A DNA stretch of 64,000 nt from Bacillota bacterium (GTDB taxonomy: Bacteria; Bacillota; UBA4882; UBA8346): positions 1 through 64,000 of the forward strand of contig JAEYGI010000011.1 of the NCBI GenBank assembly GCA_023402395.1, written 5' to 3'. The notes beneath the pieces are model-generated. The model was not told the DNA's origin, made no database searches, and saw nothing but the letters and a program-made list of their open reading frames with translations. The translations under genes were made by a program, and so were the position numbers. This document shows positions 16,780-25,019 of this stretch, piece by piece; the stretch's first letter is position 1; every line of letters begins with the position of its first letter.

Positions 16780-16815
16780 GAAAATTCCCCTCTCGTCATT
16801 GGATTGATTGGTTTT

Positions 16816-16845
16816 ATTATATCATAGTTGTCATATTTATGACAA
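16816..16845 (-). promoter_or_regulatory. Fe-ADH promoter with overlapping Rex-like operator
   Basis: On the minus strand -35 TTGTCA (16840-16845) is followed after 18 bp by -10 TATAAT (16816-16821). The 18-mer TTGTCATATTTATGACAA (16828-16845) covers the -35 and fits the Rex form TTGTnA-N6-TnACAA. Confidence 0.7.
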
Positions 16846-16944
16846 TCTTTGTTATATTAATTTGCAATTAATCCAATCCAAACGTCGCTCATATCTTCCA
16901 ATAAACACTTTGTTCATAGTAATTTTAATAATTTATTCCTTCCC

Positions 16945-16999
16945 TTTACAACCGATTCCAATCATGTTATGCTAAATTTAATAGTTATTTTTGTAACAA
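16945..16999 (+). promoter_or_regulatory. Hydrogenase operon promoter with Rex-like operator
   Basis: -35 TTTACA (16945-16950), 17-bp spacer, -10 TATGCT (16968-16973). The 18-mer TAGTTATTTTTGTAACAA (16982-16999) begins just past the expected start site and matches the Rex consensus half TAACAA perfectly, with the correct six-base centre. Confidence 0.65.
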
Positions 17000-17041
17000 A
17001 GTTTTGACAGAATGCAATAAAAGTCGATCGGAGTGACAACA

Positions 17042-17287
17042 GTGATCATCACGGTTTGCATCGGCAGCGGCTGTCATGTCAAAGGTTCCCGCCGGATCAT
17101 CGCGATCCTGCAAACATTGATTGAACGGTACCGGTTAGACGGCCGGATCGAACTAGAAGGCTGTTTTTGCCGGGAGCGCTGTACCGAAGGGGTGGTGCTG
17201 ACCTTTGACGGTGCGATGGTGACCGGGGTCACCCCGGATAATGTCGAAGCCATCTTTGAGCGCCAGGTGCCGGAGGCCCGGCCATGA
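17042..17287 (+). CDS. Thioredoxin-like [2Fe-2S] ferredoxin (NuoE/HydC-like)
   Basis: A protein of 81 residues with the four-cysteine pattern of thioredoxin-fold 2Fe-2S ferredoxins: CIGSGC near the start and GCFCRERC in the middle. It probably passes electrons to, or receives them from, the hydrogenase-like protein encoded next. GTG 17042 is chosen over GTG 17033, because GGAG at 17030-17033 is spaced eight bases from it. It is first in a three-gene operon and overlaps the hydrogenase start by four bases, which implies translational coupling. Confidence 0.82.
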   Translation: MIITVCIGSGCHVKGSRRIIAILQTLIERYRLDGRIELEGCFCRERCTEGVVLTFDGAMVTGVTPDNVEAIFERQVPEARP

Positions 17288-18987
17288 ACACCATCACTAC
17301 CAGCAAAGCCCGCTGCCGCGATTGCTACAAGTGTATCCGCCACTGCCCGGTCAAAGCCATCGGGCTCAATGACGGGCAGGCTTGGGTCGATCAGGAGAAG
17401 TGCATCCTGTGCGGCCAGTGCGTCGGCGCCTGTCCCCAAAAGGCGAAAAGCATGCCTTCGCAACTCCCGCTGTTCGAGAATTTCCTGGCCGGATCCGACG
17501 GGGTGGTTATTTCGCTAGCCCCTTCCTATTTGGCGGCCGGCCCGTTCCTGACGCCGTGGAAACTGCTCGCGGGCCTCAAACGCTCGGGCAGGCTCCGGAT
17601 CGAAGAGACGGCTGTGGCCGCCGAGCGGATCGCCGCCGAGTATCACCGGCTGAGCGGCGCAGACCGGCCGGAGACCGTTATTTCCGGATGCTGCCCGGTA
17701 GTGGTCAATCTCATCGAAAAGTATTTCCCCCAACTCGTTCCGTCCCTAGCCGGAGTGATATCGCCGATGCTCGCCCATGGCCGGATGATTAAAGCCGACC
17801 AAGGCCCTTCGGCCAAAGTGGTTTTCATCGGCCCCTGCCTGGCCAAGAAAGCCGAACCGGACTGGGACTCGCCCGAGAATTCCGTCGACGCGGTGCTTAC
17901 CTTCGACGAAGTGGCGGCCTGGTTGGATGCCCGGGGCCCGGACCCCGACTCCCTGGACGACGAGTATCCCGATGCCTGCTCCCCTCATGCCGGAATTTTT
18001 CCCTTAAAGCACGGAATTATTCGCACCGCCGGACTGGCGGAGGGGTTGAACCGCGAAATTCTTTCGGTCACCGGGATCGACGACTGTCTGGAGACCTTCC
18101 GCGATCTGGAGCGGGGATTGATCCGGCCGAGGTTTGTGGAAGCCCTGGCCTGCAAGGGCGGGTGCATCGGCGGCCCGGCCATCGGCAATTCCCTGGGGAT
18201 CAATGTCCGGCGCGACCGCTTATTGCGCTTTGCCAATACCCGGCCCGCCGGGCCGGACCGGGCCCCGCTCCCTGCGGCGGAGCTTCAAAAGCGACATCAG
18301 CCGCGGCCCCGTTCCGGTCCGGTTCCCACCGAGGCGGAGATCCGGGAGATTTTGAGCCGGACTGGCAAACATCGCCCCGAAGACGAAACCAACTGCGGCG
18401 GCTGCGGTTATCCGAGTTGCCGGGAGAAGGCCGTCGCCGTTTTTCAGGGTATGGCCGAACCGGAGATGTGCGTCCCGTATATGAAAGAAAAAGCGGAGTC
18501 GTTCTCGAACACCATCGTCGATACCACGCTCAATGCTATCGTGGTCGTTGATCAAGACCTGATCATCCAGGAATTCAACCCCGCGGCCGAGTGGATGTTC
18601 AACCGCAAGAACGTTCCCAGTAAGGGCAGGCCGTTAAGCGCTTTTATCGACCCGGCTGATTTTAAAACCGTCTGGGAGACGCAGACCGCTCTGATCGACC
18701 AGGTCAGATCCTACAGCCAATACGGGCTGGTCACCCGGCAGGTCGTCTACCCGTTGCCCCGCTACGGGGTGATCATCGGGATCTTCACTGATATCACCGC
18801 GGAAGAGAACCGGAAGCTCCGGCACGACGCCATGCGCCGCGAAGCGCTGGACAAAGCCTCCATGGTCATCCGCGAACAGATGCGGGTGGTTCAGAACATC
18901 GCCGGCCTGTTGGGCGAAAGCACCGCCGAGACCAAAGCCACCCTTCTGGAGTTGATCGCGATCATGAATGAAAGCGAGGCACCCTAA
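17284..18987 (+). CDS. PAS-linked sensory [FeFe]-hydrogenase (group C, HydS-like)
   Basis: A protein of 567 residues. Two 4Fe-4S sites come first (Cys11/14/17/21 and Cys40/43/46/50). The H-cluster domain has L1 SGCCPV (136-138), L2 IGPCLAKKAE (Cys185) and L3 ALACKGGCIGG (Cys290, Cys294). A further four-Cys Fe-S domain (Cys371/374/379/396) and a PAS domain (about 405-510) with a C-terminal helix follow. All cluster cysteines are kept, but L1 and L3 differ from catalytic enzymes, as in group C hydrogenases thought to sense H2. The downstream SpoIIE-type phosphatase is the standard partner of that group. Likely role: hydrogen-responsive signalling to fermentation genes. Confidence 0.9.
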   Translation: MNTITTSKARCRDCYKCIRHCPVKAIGLNDGQAWVDQEKCILCGQCVGACPQKAKSMPSQLPLFENFLAGSDGVVISLAPSYLAAGPFLTPWKLLAGLKRSGRLRIEETAVAAERIAAEYHRLSGADRPETVISGCCPVVVNLIEKYFPQLVPSLAGVISPMLAHGRMIKADQGPSAKVVFIGPCLAKKAEPDWDSPENSVDAVLTFDEVAAWLDARGPDPDSLDDEYPDACSPHAGIFPLKHGIIRTAGLAEGLNREILSVTGIDDCLETFRDLERGLIRPRFVEALACKGGCIGGPAIGNSLGINVRRDRLLRFANTRPAGPDRAPLPAAELQKRHQPRPRSGPVPTEAEIREILSRTGKHRPEDETNCGGCGYPSCREKAVAVFQGMAEPEMCVPYMKEKAESFSNTIVDTTLNAIVVVDQDLIIQEFNPAAEWMFNRKNVPSKGRPLSAFIDPADFKTVWETQTALIDQVRSYSQYGLVTRQVVYPLPRYGVIIGIFTDITAEENRKLRHDAMRREALDKASMVIREQMRVVQNIAGLLGESTAETKATLLELIAIMNESEAP

Positions 18988-20135
18988 TGAAGTTTGACGT
19001 GGGGATCTCGGCCATCGCCAAGTACCGTGAAGAAGTTACCGGAGATACGCCGGAAGTGATCCATACCGGGGACGGGATCACTGTGATCCTCTCTGACGGG
19101 CTGGGCAGCGGGATTAAAGCCGGCATTTTATCGATTTTGACGGCCAAGATCGCCGCCGGGCTGCTCCGCCGGAACATCGGGCTGGAACAGGTCTTCGCGA
19201 CCATCGCCGACACCTTGCCGACCTGCAAGGTCCGGAACCTGGCCTACGCCACGTTGTCGATCCTGAAGATCGCCGCCGACGGAAGGGCTCACCTCATCGA
19301 ATACGACAACCCCGGTTTGATTTTATTGCGGGATGGCGCAACCGAGCCGCTCCAGCGCCGCCGCCGCGACATCGCCGGGAAAGAGATTTACGAAACCTTT
19401 TTTACGGTTCAAATGAATGATCTGTTGCTTTTGATCAGCGACGGAGTGGTCAATGCCGGCGTGGGTGGTCTTTATAAGCTGGGACTCGGCTCGTCCGGGC
19501 TTATTGAGAATCTCCGCTCCCGCCGCCTGCTCGGAGGCGAACCGGAAGCCATCGCCGCCAAGATCACCGAGCTGGCCGAATGCTGTTATCTCTGCCAACC
19601 CGCTGATGACACCACCGCAATCGTGGTCAAACCTCGCCTGGAACGGAGCGCGGTAGTGCTGACCGGCCCTCCCCGCGATCGACGCCAGGATGAAGAGATG
19701 GTAGCCAGGCTTTTGCTGGACGGTGACAGCCAAAAGATTATCTGCGGCGGCTCCTCCGGCAACCTTGTGGCAAGAATCACCAGGAAAACCATTAAAACCG
19801 GATTGGGCTATGAGGACCCCGAGGTTCCCCCGATGGCTCGCATCGAGGGGATCGATCTGGTCACCGAGGGAGTGCTGACCTTAAATAAATGCCTGTCCCA
19901 ACTGATGGCATACCGGCCCGGCGATCCGCCCCCCGCCGGCGCGGACGGCTCCACCTTGCTGACCAAGGCGTTGCTGAGAGCGGACCGAATCGATTTCTTG
20001 GTGGGAACGGCGCTCAATCCAGCCCATGAAACACTCATGCGATCCCTCCCGCTGAAAACGCGAGCCGAAGCGGTACGGCAGACCCGGAACCGCCTGATCG
20101 AATTGGGAAAGGAGACCTCCTTGCAATTGTTTTAA
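18987..20135 (+). CDS. SpoIIE/PP2C-family phosphatase
   Basis: A protein of 382 residues. The N-terminal half is a PP2C/SpoIIE domain with metal-binding Asp residues in ILSDGLGSG, LLISDGVVNAG and PADDTTAIV. The C-terminal part (about 225-382) is typical of phosphatases paired with sensory hydrogenases and has no named fold that I recognise. The ATG overlaps the hydrogenase stop by one base (TAATG). It would dephosphorylate a Ser/Thr-phosphorylated partner in response to the hydrogenase sensor; the substrate is not evident here. Confidence 0.88.
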   Translation: MKFDVGISAIAKYREEVTGDTPEVIHTGDGITVILSDGLGSGIKAGILSILTAKIAAGLLRRNIGLEQVFATIADTLPTCKVRNLAYATLSILKIAADGRAHLIEYDNPGLILLRDGATEPLQRRRRDIAGKEIYETFFTVQMNDLLLLISDGVVNAGVGGLYKLGLGSSGLIENLRSRRLLGGEPEAIAAKITELAECCYLCQPADDTTAIVVKPRLERSAVVLTGPPRDRRQDEEMVARLLLDGDSQKIICGGSSGNLVARITRKTIKTGLGYEDPEVPPMARIEGIDLVTEGVLTLNKCLSQLMAYRPGDPPPAGADGSTLLTKALLRADRIDFLVGTALNPAHETLMRSLPLKTRAEAVRQTRNRLIELGKETSLQLF

Positions 20136-20153
20136 AAATAAAATATGCTATAT

Positions 20154-20333
20154 ACGATGAAGTAAATCTCTAATATTATATAAATTTGCATTCTTAACGC
20201 CGAATGCAAAAGGGATCAAATCGGAATATACTTCATCCTATTAGCTGAAATAAGTTGAATTAAATTCATGAATTTTCCCATCATGGAAGGCTTTAGGGAC
20301 ATACTGTCATATTCGAAATTTAATTCAACTTAT
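20154..20333. repeat. Composite palindromic intergenic element, copy 2 (inverted)
   Basis: Module b is at 20154-20240 and module a at 20250-20333, the reverse order and orientation of the copy at 8851-8997. Module a arms are again perfect 17-mers (20250-20266 and 20317-20333), with a longer loop. Module b keeps the inner hairpin ATTTGCATTC/GAATGCAAA. It fills the gap between the phosphatase gene and rex. A 12-bp tandem duplication (GCCGTTGGAATA twice at 20393-20416) follows. Confidence 0.9.
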
Positions 20334-20450
20334 ATATACAGAAAGTAAGATTGCAATTGTGGAAACCCCAGCGAATCGGCGTTGCATCCTTTGCCGTTGG
20401 AATAGCCGTTGGAATAATCGAAGTCCATGACATGCCGAAGGGTGATTTTT

Positions 20451-21128
20451 TTGGATAGCCATTTCAATACCGATAAAAATTCCGGCGAAGGCATCCCGCA
20501 CGCCACTATCAAGCGGCTGCCCGTCTATCACCGCTTCCTCAGCGATCTGGCGCGGAAGGAAGTGGAACGGATCTCATCGCGGGAACTGGCTGTGAAGGTG
20601 GGGGTCAATCCGTCGCAATTGCGTCAGGATTTGAGTTATTTCGGTTCCTTCGGGCAGCAGGGCTACGGATACCGGGTCGACGATCTGTTGCGGGAGATCG
20701 GCCGGATCCTGGGGCTGGATCAAGCGGTCAAGATGGTACTGGTCGGAGCCGGCCATCTCGGAACGGCGCTGGCCAACTATGAAAACTTCGCTCGCCGCGG
20801 CTTCCGGATCACTGCGATCTTTGACAACGATCCGGGAGTTATCGGCCTTTTCATCAGCGGCATTCAAGTCATGGACGTCCGGGAACTTCAGGATCACCTG
20901 AGGGTCGAACCGGCGGAAGTCGGTATCATTACCACTCCAGCCGAAGCGGCTCAAGAGACGGCCGACCGTTTGATCCAGGGCGGAGTCAAGGGCATCTGGA
21001 ATTTCGCGCCCGTCAGTCTCAGGGTCCCGGAAACGATACTTCAGGAAAACGTGCATATCGGCGAGAGCCTGATGCTGCTGTCGTTCAAACTGAAGCAACA
21101 ACGGCAGCCGGCGCCGGATGCCACGTAA
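20451..21128 (+). CDS. rex: Redox-sensing transcriptional repressor Rex
   Basis: A homodimeric repressor of about 225 residues that senses the NADH/NAD+ ratio. The N-terminal winged helix has the Rex signature (IPHATIKRLPVYHRFL and GVNPSQLRQDLSYFGSFG with the DNA-contact segment). The Rossmann domain has VLVGAGHLGTAL, and the C-terminal swap helix ends LLSFKL. The TTG at 20451 is preceded by AAGGGTGA with good spacing; an ATG at 20427 would add eight residues. Two Rex-like operators lie 3.5 kb upstream at the Fe-ADH/hydrogenase promoters. Pta follows in the same direction. Confidence 0.93.
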   Translation: MDSHFNTDKNSGEGIPHATIKRLPVYHRFLSDLARKEVERISSRELAVKVGVNPSQLRQDLSYFGSFGQQGYGYRVDDLLREIGRILGLDQAVKMVLVGAGHLGTALANYENFARRGFRITAIFDNDPGVIGLFISGIQVMDVRELQDHLRVEPAEVGIITTPAEAAQETADRLIQGGVKGIWNFAPVSLRVPETILQENVHIGESLMLLSFKLKQQRQPAPDAT

Positions 21129-21190
21129 TGTTAAAGATTTTCACGACCGGTTTTAATTGTGCCATTTTTACTTAAAAGGAGTGTCCAGCC

Positions 21191-22222
21191 ATGGATGTCT
21201 TGAATCATCTGATCGAACGGGCCAAAACGGTCCGGAAACGAATCCTGCTTCCCGAGAGCGGCGATCTCCGGACGCTCCGGGCGGCCCGGGCCATCGCCGA
21301 TCAAGCAATCGCCTCCGTCGCGCTGCTGGGAGACGCAGTGGAAGTTCGCGGCAGCGCCGCCAAAGCAGGGATGGACCTTTCCGATGTTCCTGTCATCAAC
21401 CCGGCTGGCCATCCCCAGTTTGAATCCTTTACCGATACCCTCTATGAACTGCGGAAAGCGAAAGGGCTCTCCCGGGCCCAAGCCGCCGCGCTGCTTGGCA
21501 ACCCTCTTTACTTCGGAACCATGATGGTGTACAGCGGCGAAATGGACGGTATGGTGGCCGGCGCCATTAACACCACCGGCGATGTGCTCCGGCCCGCCCT
21601 GCAGATCATCAAGACCGGACCGGGGTTCCGATCCGTTTCCGGAGCCTTCCTGATTTCGGTTCCCGATTGCGCGCTAGGATCCGACGGCCTGTTCGTCTTC
21701 GCCGATTGCGCCGTCAACATCAACCCCGATGCCGCGACCCTGGCGGAGATCGGAGTCCAGGCCGCCCATACCGCCAAAAATTTGACCGGAATGGATCCGG
21801 TCGTCGCCTTCCTCTCCTTTTCGACCCAGGGCAGCGCCAAACACGAATTGGCCGACAAGGTGATCGAGGCCGTCCGGATCGCCCGGGAGTTGGACCCCAA
21901 TCTCCCAATCGACGGCGAGTTGCAAGCGGACGCAGCCTTAATCGAGGCGGTCGGTCGTCAGAAAGCGCCCGGCAGTCCGGTGGCGGGCAAGGCCAATGTG
22001 CTCGTCTTCCCGGATCTCCAGTCAGGCAACATCGGTTACAAACTGGTCGAGCGCCTGGCTGGCGCCACCGCCATCGGCCCGATCCTCCAGGGTCTGGCCA
22101 AACCGGTCAACGACTTGTCACGCGGCTGCAAGCCGTCGGATATCGTCAACATGGCGGCCATCACCGCGCTGCAAGCCGCCAATCCCGCTGACCCCCGAGT
22201 TGATTTCCAGGTTCATCAATAA
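21191..22222 (+). CDS. pta: Phosphate acetyltransferase
   Basis: A cytosolic enzyme of 343 residues, full length for the short PTA form, converting acetyl-CoA and phosphate to acetyl phosphate for ATP formation through acetate kinase. Family motifs include LPESGDLRTLRAA at the start, VYSGEMDGMVAGAINTT and the SFSTQGSAKHE and GELQADAAL segments. AAGGAG precedes the ATG. No acetate kinase gene is in the window. Its position after rex suggests membership of the redox/fermentation block, though a 60-bp gap leaves room for its own promoter. Confidence 0.95.
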   Translation: MDVLNHLIERAKTVRKRILLPESGDLRTLRAARAIADQAIASVALLGDAVEVRGSAAKAGMDLSDVPVINPAGHPQFESFTDTLYELRKAKGLSRAQAAALLGNPLYFGTMMVYSGEMDGMVAGAINTTGDVLRPALQIIKTGPGFRSVSGAFLISVPDCALGSDGLFVFADCAVNINPDAATLAEIGVQAAHTAKNLTGMDPVVAFLSFSTQGSAKHELADKVIEAVRIARELDPNLPIDGELQADAALIEAVGRQKAPGSPVAGKANVLVFPDLQSGNIGYKLVERLAGATAIGPILQGLAKPVNDLSRGCKPSDIVNMAAITALQAANPADPRVDFQVHQ

Positions 22223-22252
22223 GGGATGCGGCCGCCATAATACATAATATTG

Positions 22253-22582
22253 TTAGGCGCTTTTTTTGAAAAAAGAGCCTGACCTGAGCCGGCTGAGAGA
22301 CAGGTGTATTATGAGCAAAGTCAAGACCAATCTCGCGGCCAGGTCCCCCAAGCGTTTCTCCAGGACCGACGCGGTAAGCAGGCCCGGCTGGTTCACGATC
22401 GCCCGGATCGACTCCAGCGGCAAACCCACGCACAGATCTGCTTTAACCGTTCCAGATCGGCTTCGGAATATAACCGGTAATTGGTTTCGGTACGAAGCGA
22501 GGGCCGCAGCCAATGAATCATAATAAAGCAAGGCGTGCCGCGACAGATTAAATAGTTTCGCAAGCTTACTGATGGTATACAT
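22253..22582 (-). pseudogene. MerR-family regulator remnant
   Basis: The start MYTISKLAKLFNLSRHALLYYDS is a typical MerR HTH beginning, but the expected continuation (LRPSLRTETNYRLYSEADLERLKQIC) is in another frame (within 22393-22644). The next part (VGLPLESIRAIV, VLEKRLGDLAARL) returns to the first frame. At least two indels, and probably a third near the end, destroy it. It is a decayed regulator with no evident target nearby. Confidence 0.75.
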
Positions 22583-22619
22583 GCGCGATCACCGCCATTC
22601 GAAGACAATATCAGTTTAA

Positions 22620-23249
22620 TCATCCCATCCGTTTCCAGTACCATTTGGGAAACCAGTAGGAACCCAGCAACAGTAGCCCGCTGGAAAGCTGCCCGTAAAT
22701 CTTGCCGATCCCGTAATAAAGCTCCAGGGGGGCCGCGACCAGCAAAATGCTCCGCAACAATGCCTGGGTGAGGTTTAAGACCCCCCAGGTCAGGGTGAGA
22801 ATGCGCCAGGCCGCCCGGTATTTGGCGGTCCGCCGCAGCTCATCCGGGAAGGATCCCAAATGGGAATCCTCGACGATCAACTGGATCAGCGGCCTCGGGA
22901 AGCATAAGGAGCCGAAGAAGAGCAGCGCATACAAACCGTCTTCAAAGATCGGCGCCGCCATATAGAACATCGGGTTCTTCAAGACCAGCGTACCGATTAA
23001 GCCGATCAGCGAAAACCCTCCCGCCGCGAGCGCCATTCCATTGATCTTCCGTTCCCGGATCAGTTTAAGTAAGACCATGCCAAGGCACCAACACCCCGAG
23101 AGAATGGTACCAATAAGTTTCAACTTCAGAAAATTAAAGATGTAAAAGATGAGTGACGGAGCGAGTGCGCTTAAAACAAACTCTTTATTCAAGATATTTT
23201 TAAAGAACGTCGGTTTGGCCGGCGACTTAATCGTTTCCGATTGATTCAT
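22620..23249 (-). CDS. VC0807-like integral membrane protein
   Basis: A protein of 209 residues with about five or six hydrophobic segments (for example LAPSLIFYIFNFLKLKLIG, LAAGGFSLIGLIGTLVL, ALLFFGSLCFPRPLIQLIV). It resembles the VC0807 family of uncharacterised membrane proteins. The ATG at 23249 has GAGGGGA seven bases upstream; another ATG at 23255 overlaps the preceding stop. It is the third gene of a PadR, flavoprotein and membrane-protein operon. Function is unknown; PadR operons often carry membrane proteins for stress or export. Confidence 0.65.
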   Translation of the reverse strand: MNQSETIKSPAKPTFFKNILNKEFVLSALAPSLIFYIFNFLKLKLIGTILSGCWCLGMVLLKLIRERKINGMALAAGGFSLIGLIGTLVLKNPMFYMAAPIFEDGLYALLFFGSLCFPRPLIQLIVEDSHLGSFPDELRRTAKYRAAWRILTLTWGVLNLTQALLRSILLVAAPLELYYGIGKIYGQLSSGLLLLGSYWFPKWYWKRMG

Positions 23250-23251
23250 AC

Positions 23252-23980
23252 TCATTCCCCTCCGGCACCGGCGGTCAGATCAGGGGCCTTTTGACGCCAT
23301 TTGCCGTTTGCCATCTCTTGAAAGGCCTTGGGATCCATCAGTTCGTTATCAATCCGGACTTGGGTTTCCGGTCTGATCCCGCCGCATTCCACGACCTCTC
23401 TTCCCGCTTGGCGGACCGCTTCGAAAAATGGCCGCAGCACGGCTTGTAATTCGCCAATCCGCAGCAGCTCGCCCTGAGTGCGTAGGATGGCGGCGGTGAG
23501 TTGCCCCTGGGTCAAAACGTTAAACGTATCCCGCAAGATTGCAAAATTATCCCGCCCCGGAAAGCCGCAGTTCGAGATGAGCACGGTTTTCCTGGCGTTT
23601 TTTGCCGGATCGCGGAGCGGATGACCATATTGTCCGTCCCGTGTTTCAATCACCGGACTCAGCAACGGCAGTTTCCGGTCCATAAAATCCTTCATCAGAC
23701 CGGTGACTGAATAGTTATATAAAGGCGATGCGTAAACGACCAGATCAGCTTCGGCCACCCTTTTCAACAACTCCGGCATATCATCCTGATGTACGCAGGC
23801 ACCCGGGGTTCTTGTCCAACAAGAAAAACAGCCGAGGCAATGATCGATCCGCTTGTCTTTGAGGTAAACGGTCGCTGTTTCCGCGCCGGCTTCCGCCGCG
23901 CCCACCAGGAACGGCACGAGAATCCGTTCGGTATTACCCCGGGAACCCCGGGGGCTGCCGTTAACGGCGAGAATCTTCAT
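23252..23980 (-). CDS. NADPH-dependent FMN reductase / flavodoxin-fold protein
   Basis: A flavoprotein of 242 residues. The FMN phosphate loop is at the N terminus (VNGSPRGSRGNTERIL). A cysteine pair CLGCFSCW resembles that of iron-sulfur flavoproteins. The SPLYNYSVTGLMKDFMDR segment is typical of the flavodoxin_2/FMN_red family. It probably reduces quinones or other electrophiles with NAD(P)H, or carries electrons. It is translationally coupled to PadR upstream and the membrane protein downstream, each by an ATGA overlap, so the three respond together. Confidence 0.85.
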   Translation of the reverse strand: MKILAVNGSPRGSRGNTERILVPFLVGAAEAGAETATVYLKDKRIDHCLGCFSCWTRTPGACVHQDDMPELLKRVAEADLVVYASPLYNYSVTGLMKDFMDRKLPLLSPVIETRDGQYGHPLRDPAKNARKTVLISNCGFPGRDNFAILRDTFNVLTQGQLTAAILRTQGELLRIGELQAVLRPFFEAVRQAGREVVECGGIRPETQVRIDNELMDPKAFQEMANGKWRQKAPDLTAGAGGE

Positions 23981-24546
23981 CGGACGTCATCTCCCTTATT
24001 TCTCAATCCTTCCAATTTCTGAATGGACTCCCGGTACCAGGCGATGGCCGCCTCCGCACTCTTGATTCCGAAATCGACGGTAAGACTCCAGAATAAGGCG
24101 TCTTGGCTCAAGTCGTCTTCCGAACGGTCTTCGATGATCCGGTTCAGGGTCTGCTGATAGCTTTTAAGATTCCCTTCACATCGTTCCAAGTGCTGTTTAA
24201 GTTGGGTGATGATTACGTCCCTGTCATCGATGTTGGCACCAAAGAAGATCTTCACCAGGAACGCGTTCCGGTAGGGCTGGGACTCCATCGGCTCGGCCAG
24301 CCACCGTTGCAGTTCCGCCCGTCCCCGATTGGTGATATGATACACTTTGGCATTGGGCGAGGAGTCCTGGTACTTGACTTCCATGATCAGCAGGCCTTCC
24401 TCTTTCATCTGGCTCAGGGTCGGATAGATCTGGCTTAGGCTGGCGTTCCAGAACTTCTGGACCGATTCATCGAAATGCTGTTTTAACTGATATCCGGTCA
24501 TGCTCCGGTAGTTCAAAAAGCCGAGCAAGGCGTGTTTTAAGGACAT
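23977..24546 (-). CDS. PadR-family transcriptional repressor
   Basis: A protein of 189 residues with the PadR winged helix at residues 1-80 (LKHALLGFLNYRSMTGYQLKQHFDESV, QIYPTLSQMKEEGLL, YHITNRGRAELQRWL) and a C-terminal Vir/PadR_C coiled-coil dimerisation domain (about 95-180). It is first in a three-gene operon and likely represses it until a small aromatic or toxic ligand binds. A perfect 20-bp AT palindrome 45 bp upstream is the likely operator. Confidence 0.92.
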   Translation of the reverse strand: MSLKHALLGFLNYRSMTGYQLKQHFDESVQKFWNASLSQIYPTLSQMKEEGLLIMEVKYQDSSPNAKVYHITNRGRAELQRWLAEPMESQPYRNAFLVKIFFGANIDDRDVIITQLKQHLERCEGNLKSYQQTLNRIIEDRSEDDLSQDALFWSLTVDFGIKSAEAAIAWYRESIQKLEGLRNKGDDVR

Positions 24547-24591
24547 GAGGTTCCCTCCGGTACTGGAATGGTGTTGTATAAAATAAATTAT

Positions 24592-24611
24592 ATATATAAT
24601 TAATTATATAT
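24592..24611 (-). promoter_or_regulatory. Candidate PadR operator
   Basis: ATATATAATTAATTATATAT is a perfect 20-bp palindrome 45 bp upstream of the PadR start, in the promoter region. PadR proteins often bind AT-rich palindromes over their own promoters. Confidence 0.5.
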
Positions 24612-24904
24612 CACGAGAACAATCTCCTGTCAATCAGTCGGCGGCGAATATGATCCCATGGATTACTAAGCATTAATTTGAATCGGTAGCAGCCACCTGC
24701 GGTTTAAAGTATTGAGTGCACTTGTCACCTGAATCCGATGAATTCCAGATCGGCCTGAGGTGGACGGTTTTACTTGAGTTACGTGAAGAAAGCGACGTCG
24801 CCCGGACTGCGACGAAGTTTGGAGGTAAAATGATGGAATTATTTCTTACGAAAAAGAGGTTCGCGGAATAGCCGCAGCTCACCCAATCCATGACTTGAAA
24901 GAAC
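24612..24904. other. Intergenic stretch, no supported gene
   Basis: A plus-strand frame at about 24730-24870 reads like a short protein fragment (WTVLLELREESDVARTATKFGG), but it lacks a start with a ribosome binding site and has no recognised family. It may be a remnant. Confidence 0.3.
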
Positions 24905-24940
24905 AAGGGGCTGCCTCGATTGTTACTTTTGAGGCAGCCC
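24905..24940 (-). terminator. Probable terminator of the PAS kinase gene
   Basis: GGGCTGCCTC (24908-24917) pairs perfectly with GAGGCAGCCC (24931-24940). On the minus strand a short T-rich stretch (TTGTTCTTT) follows. It lies 80 bp past the kinase stop. Confidence 0.6.
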
Positions 24941-25019
24941 GATTGACTGGCGGAAACGTTGGCCCTGAAAGCCGGAGCGGAGAGCCGAGGATGACGGTTG
25001 AAGGTCGGGTTAAAGAGAG

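Noticed and set aside
17004..17009. TTGACA as the -35 of the hydrogenase operon
   Set aside because: A -10 at normal spacing would fall on the ribosome binding site and has no TATAAT-like sequence; the pair at 16945/16968 fits better.
24673..24906. Minus-strand frame of 77 codons
   Set aside because: No ribosome site, no family, and it runs into a terminator stem.
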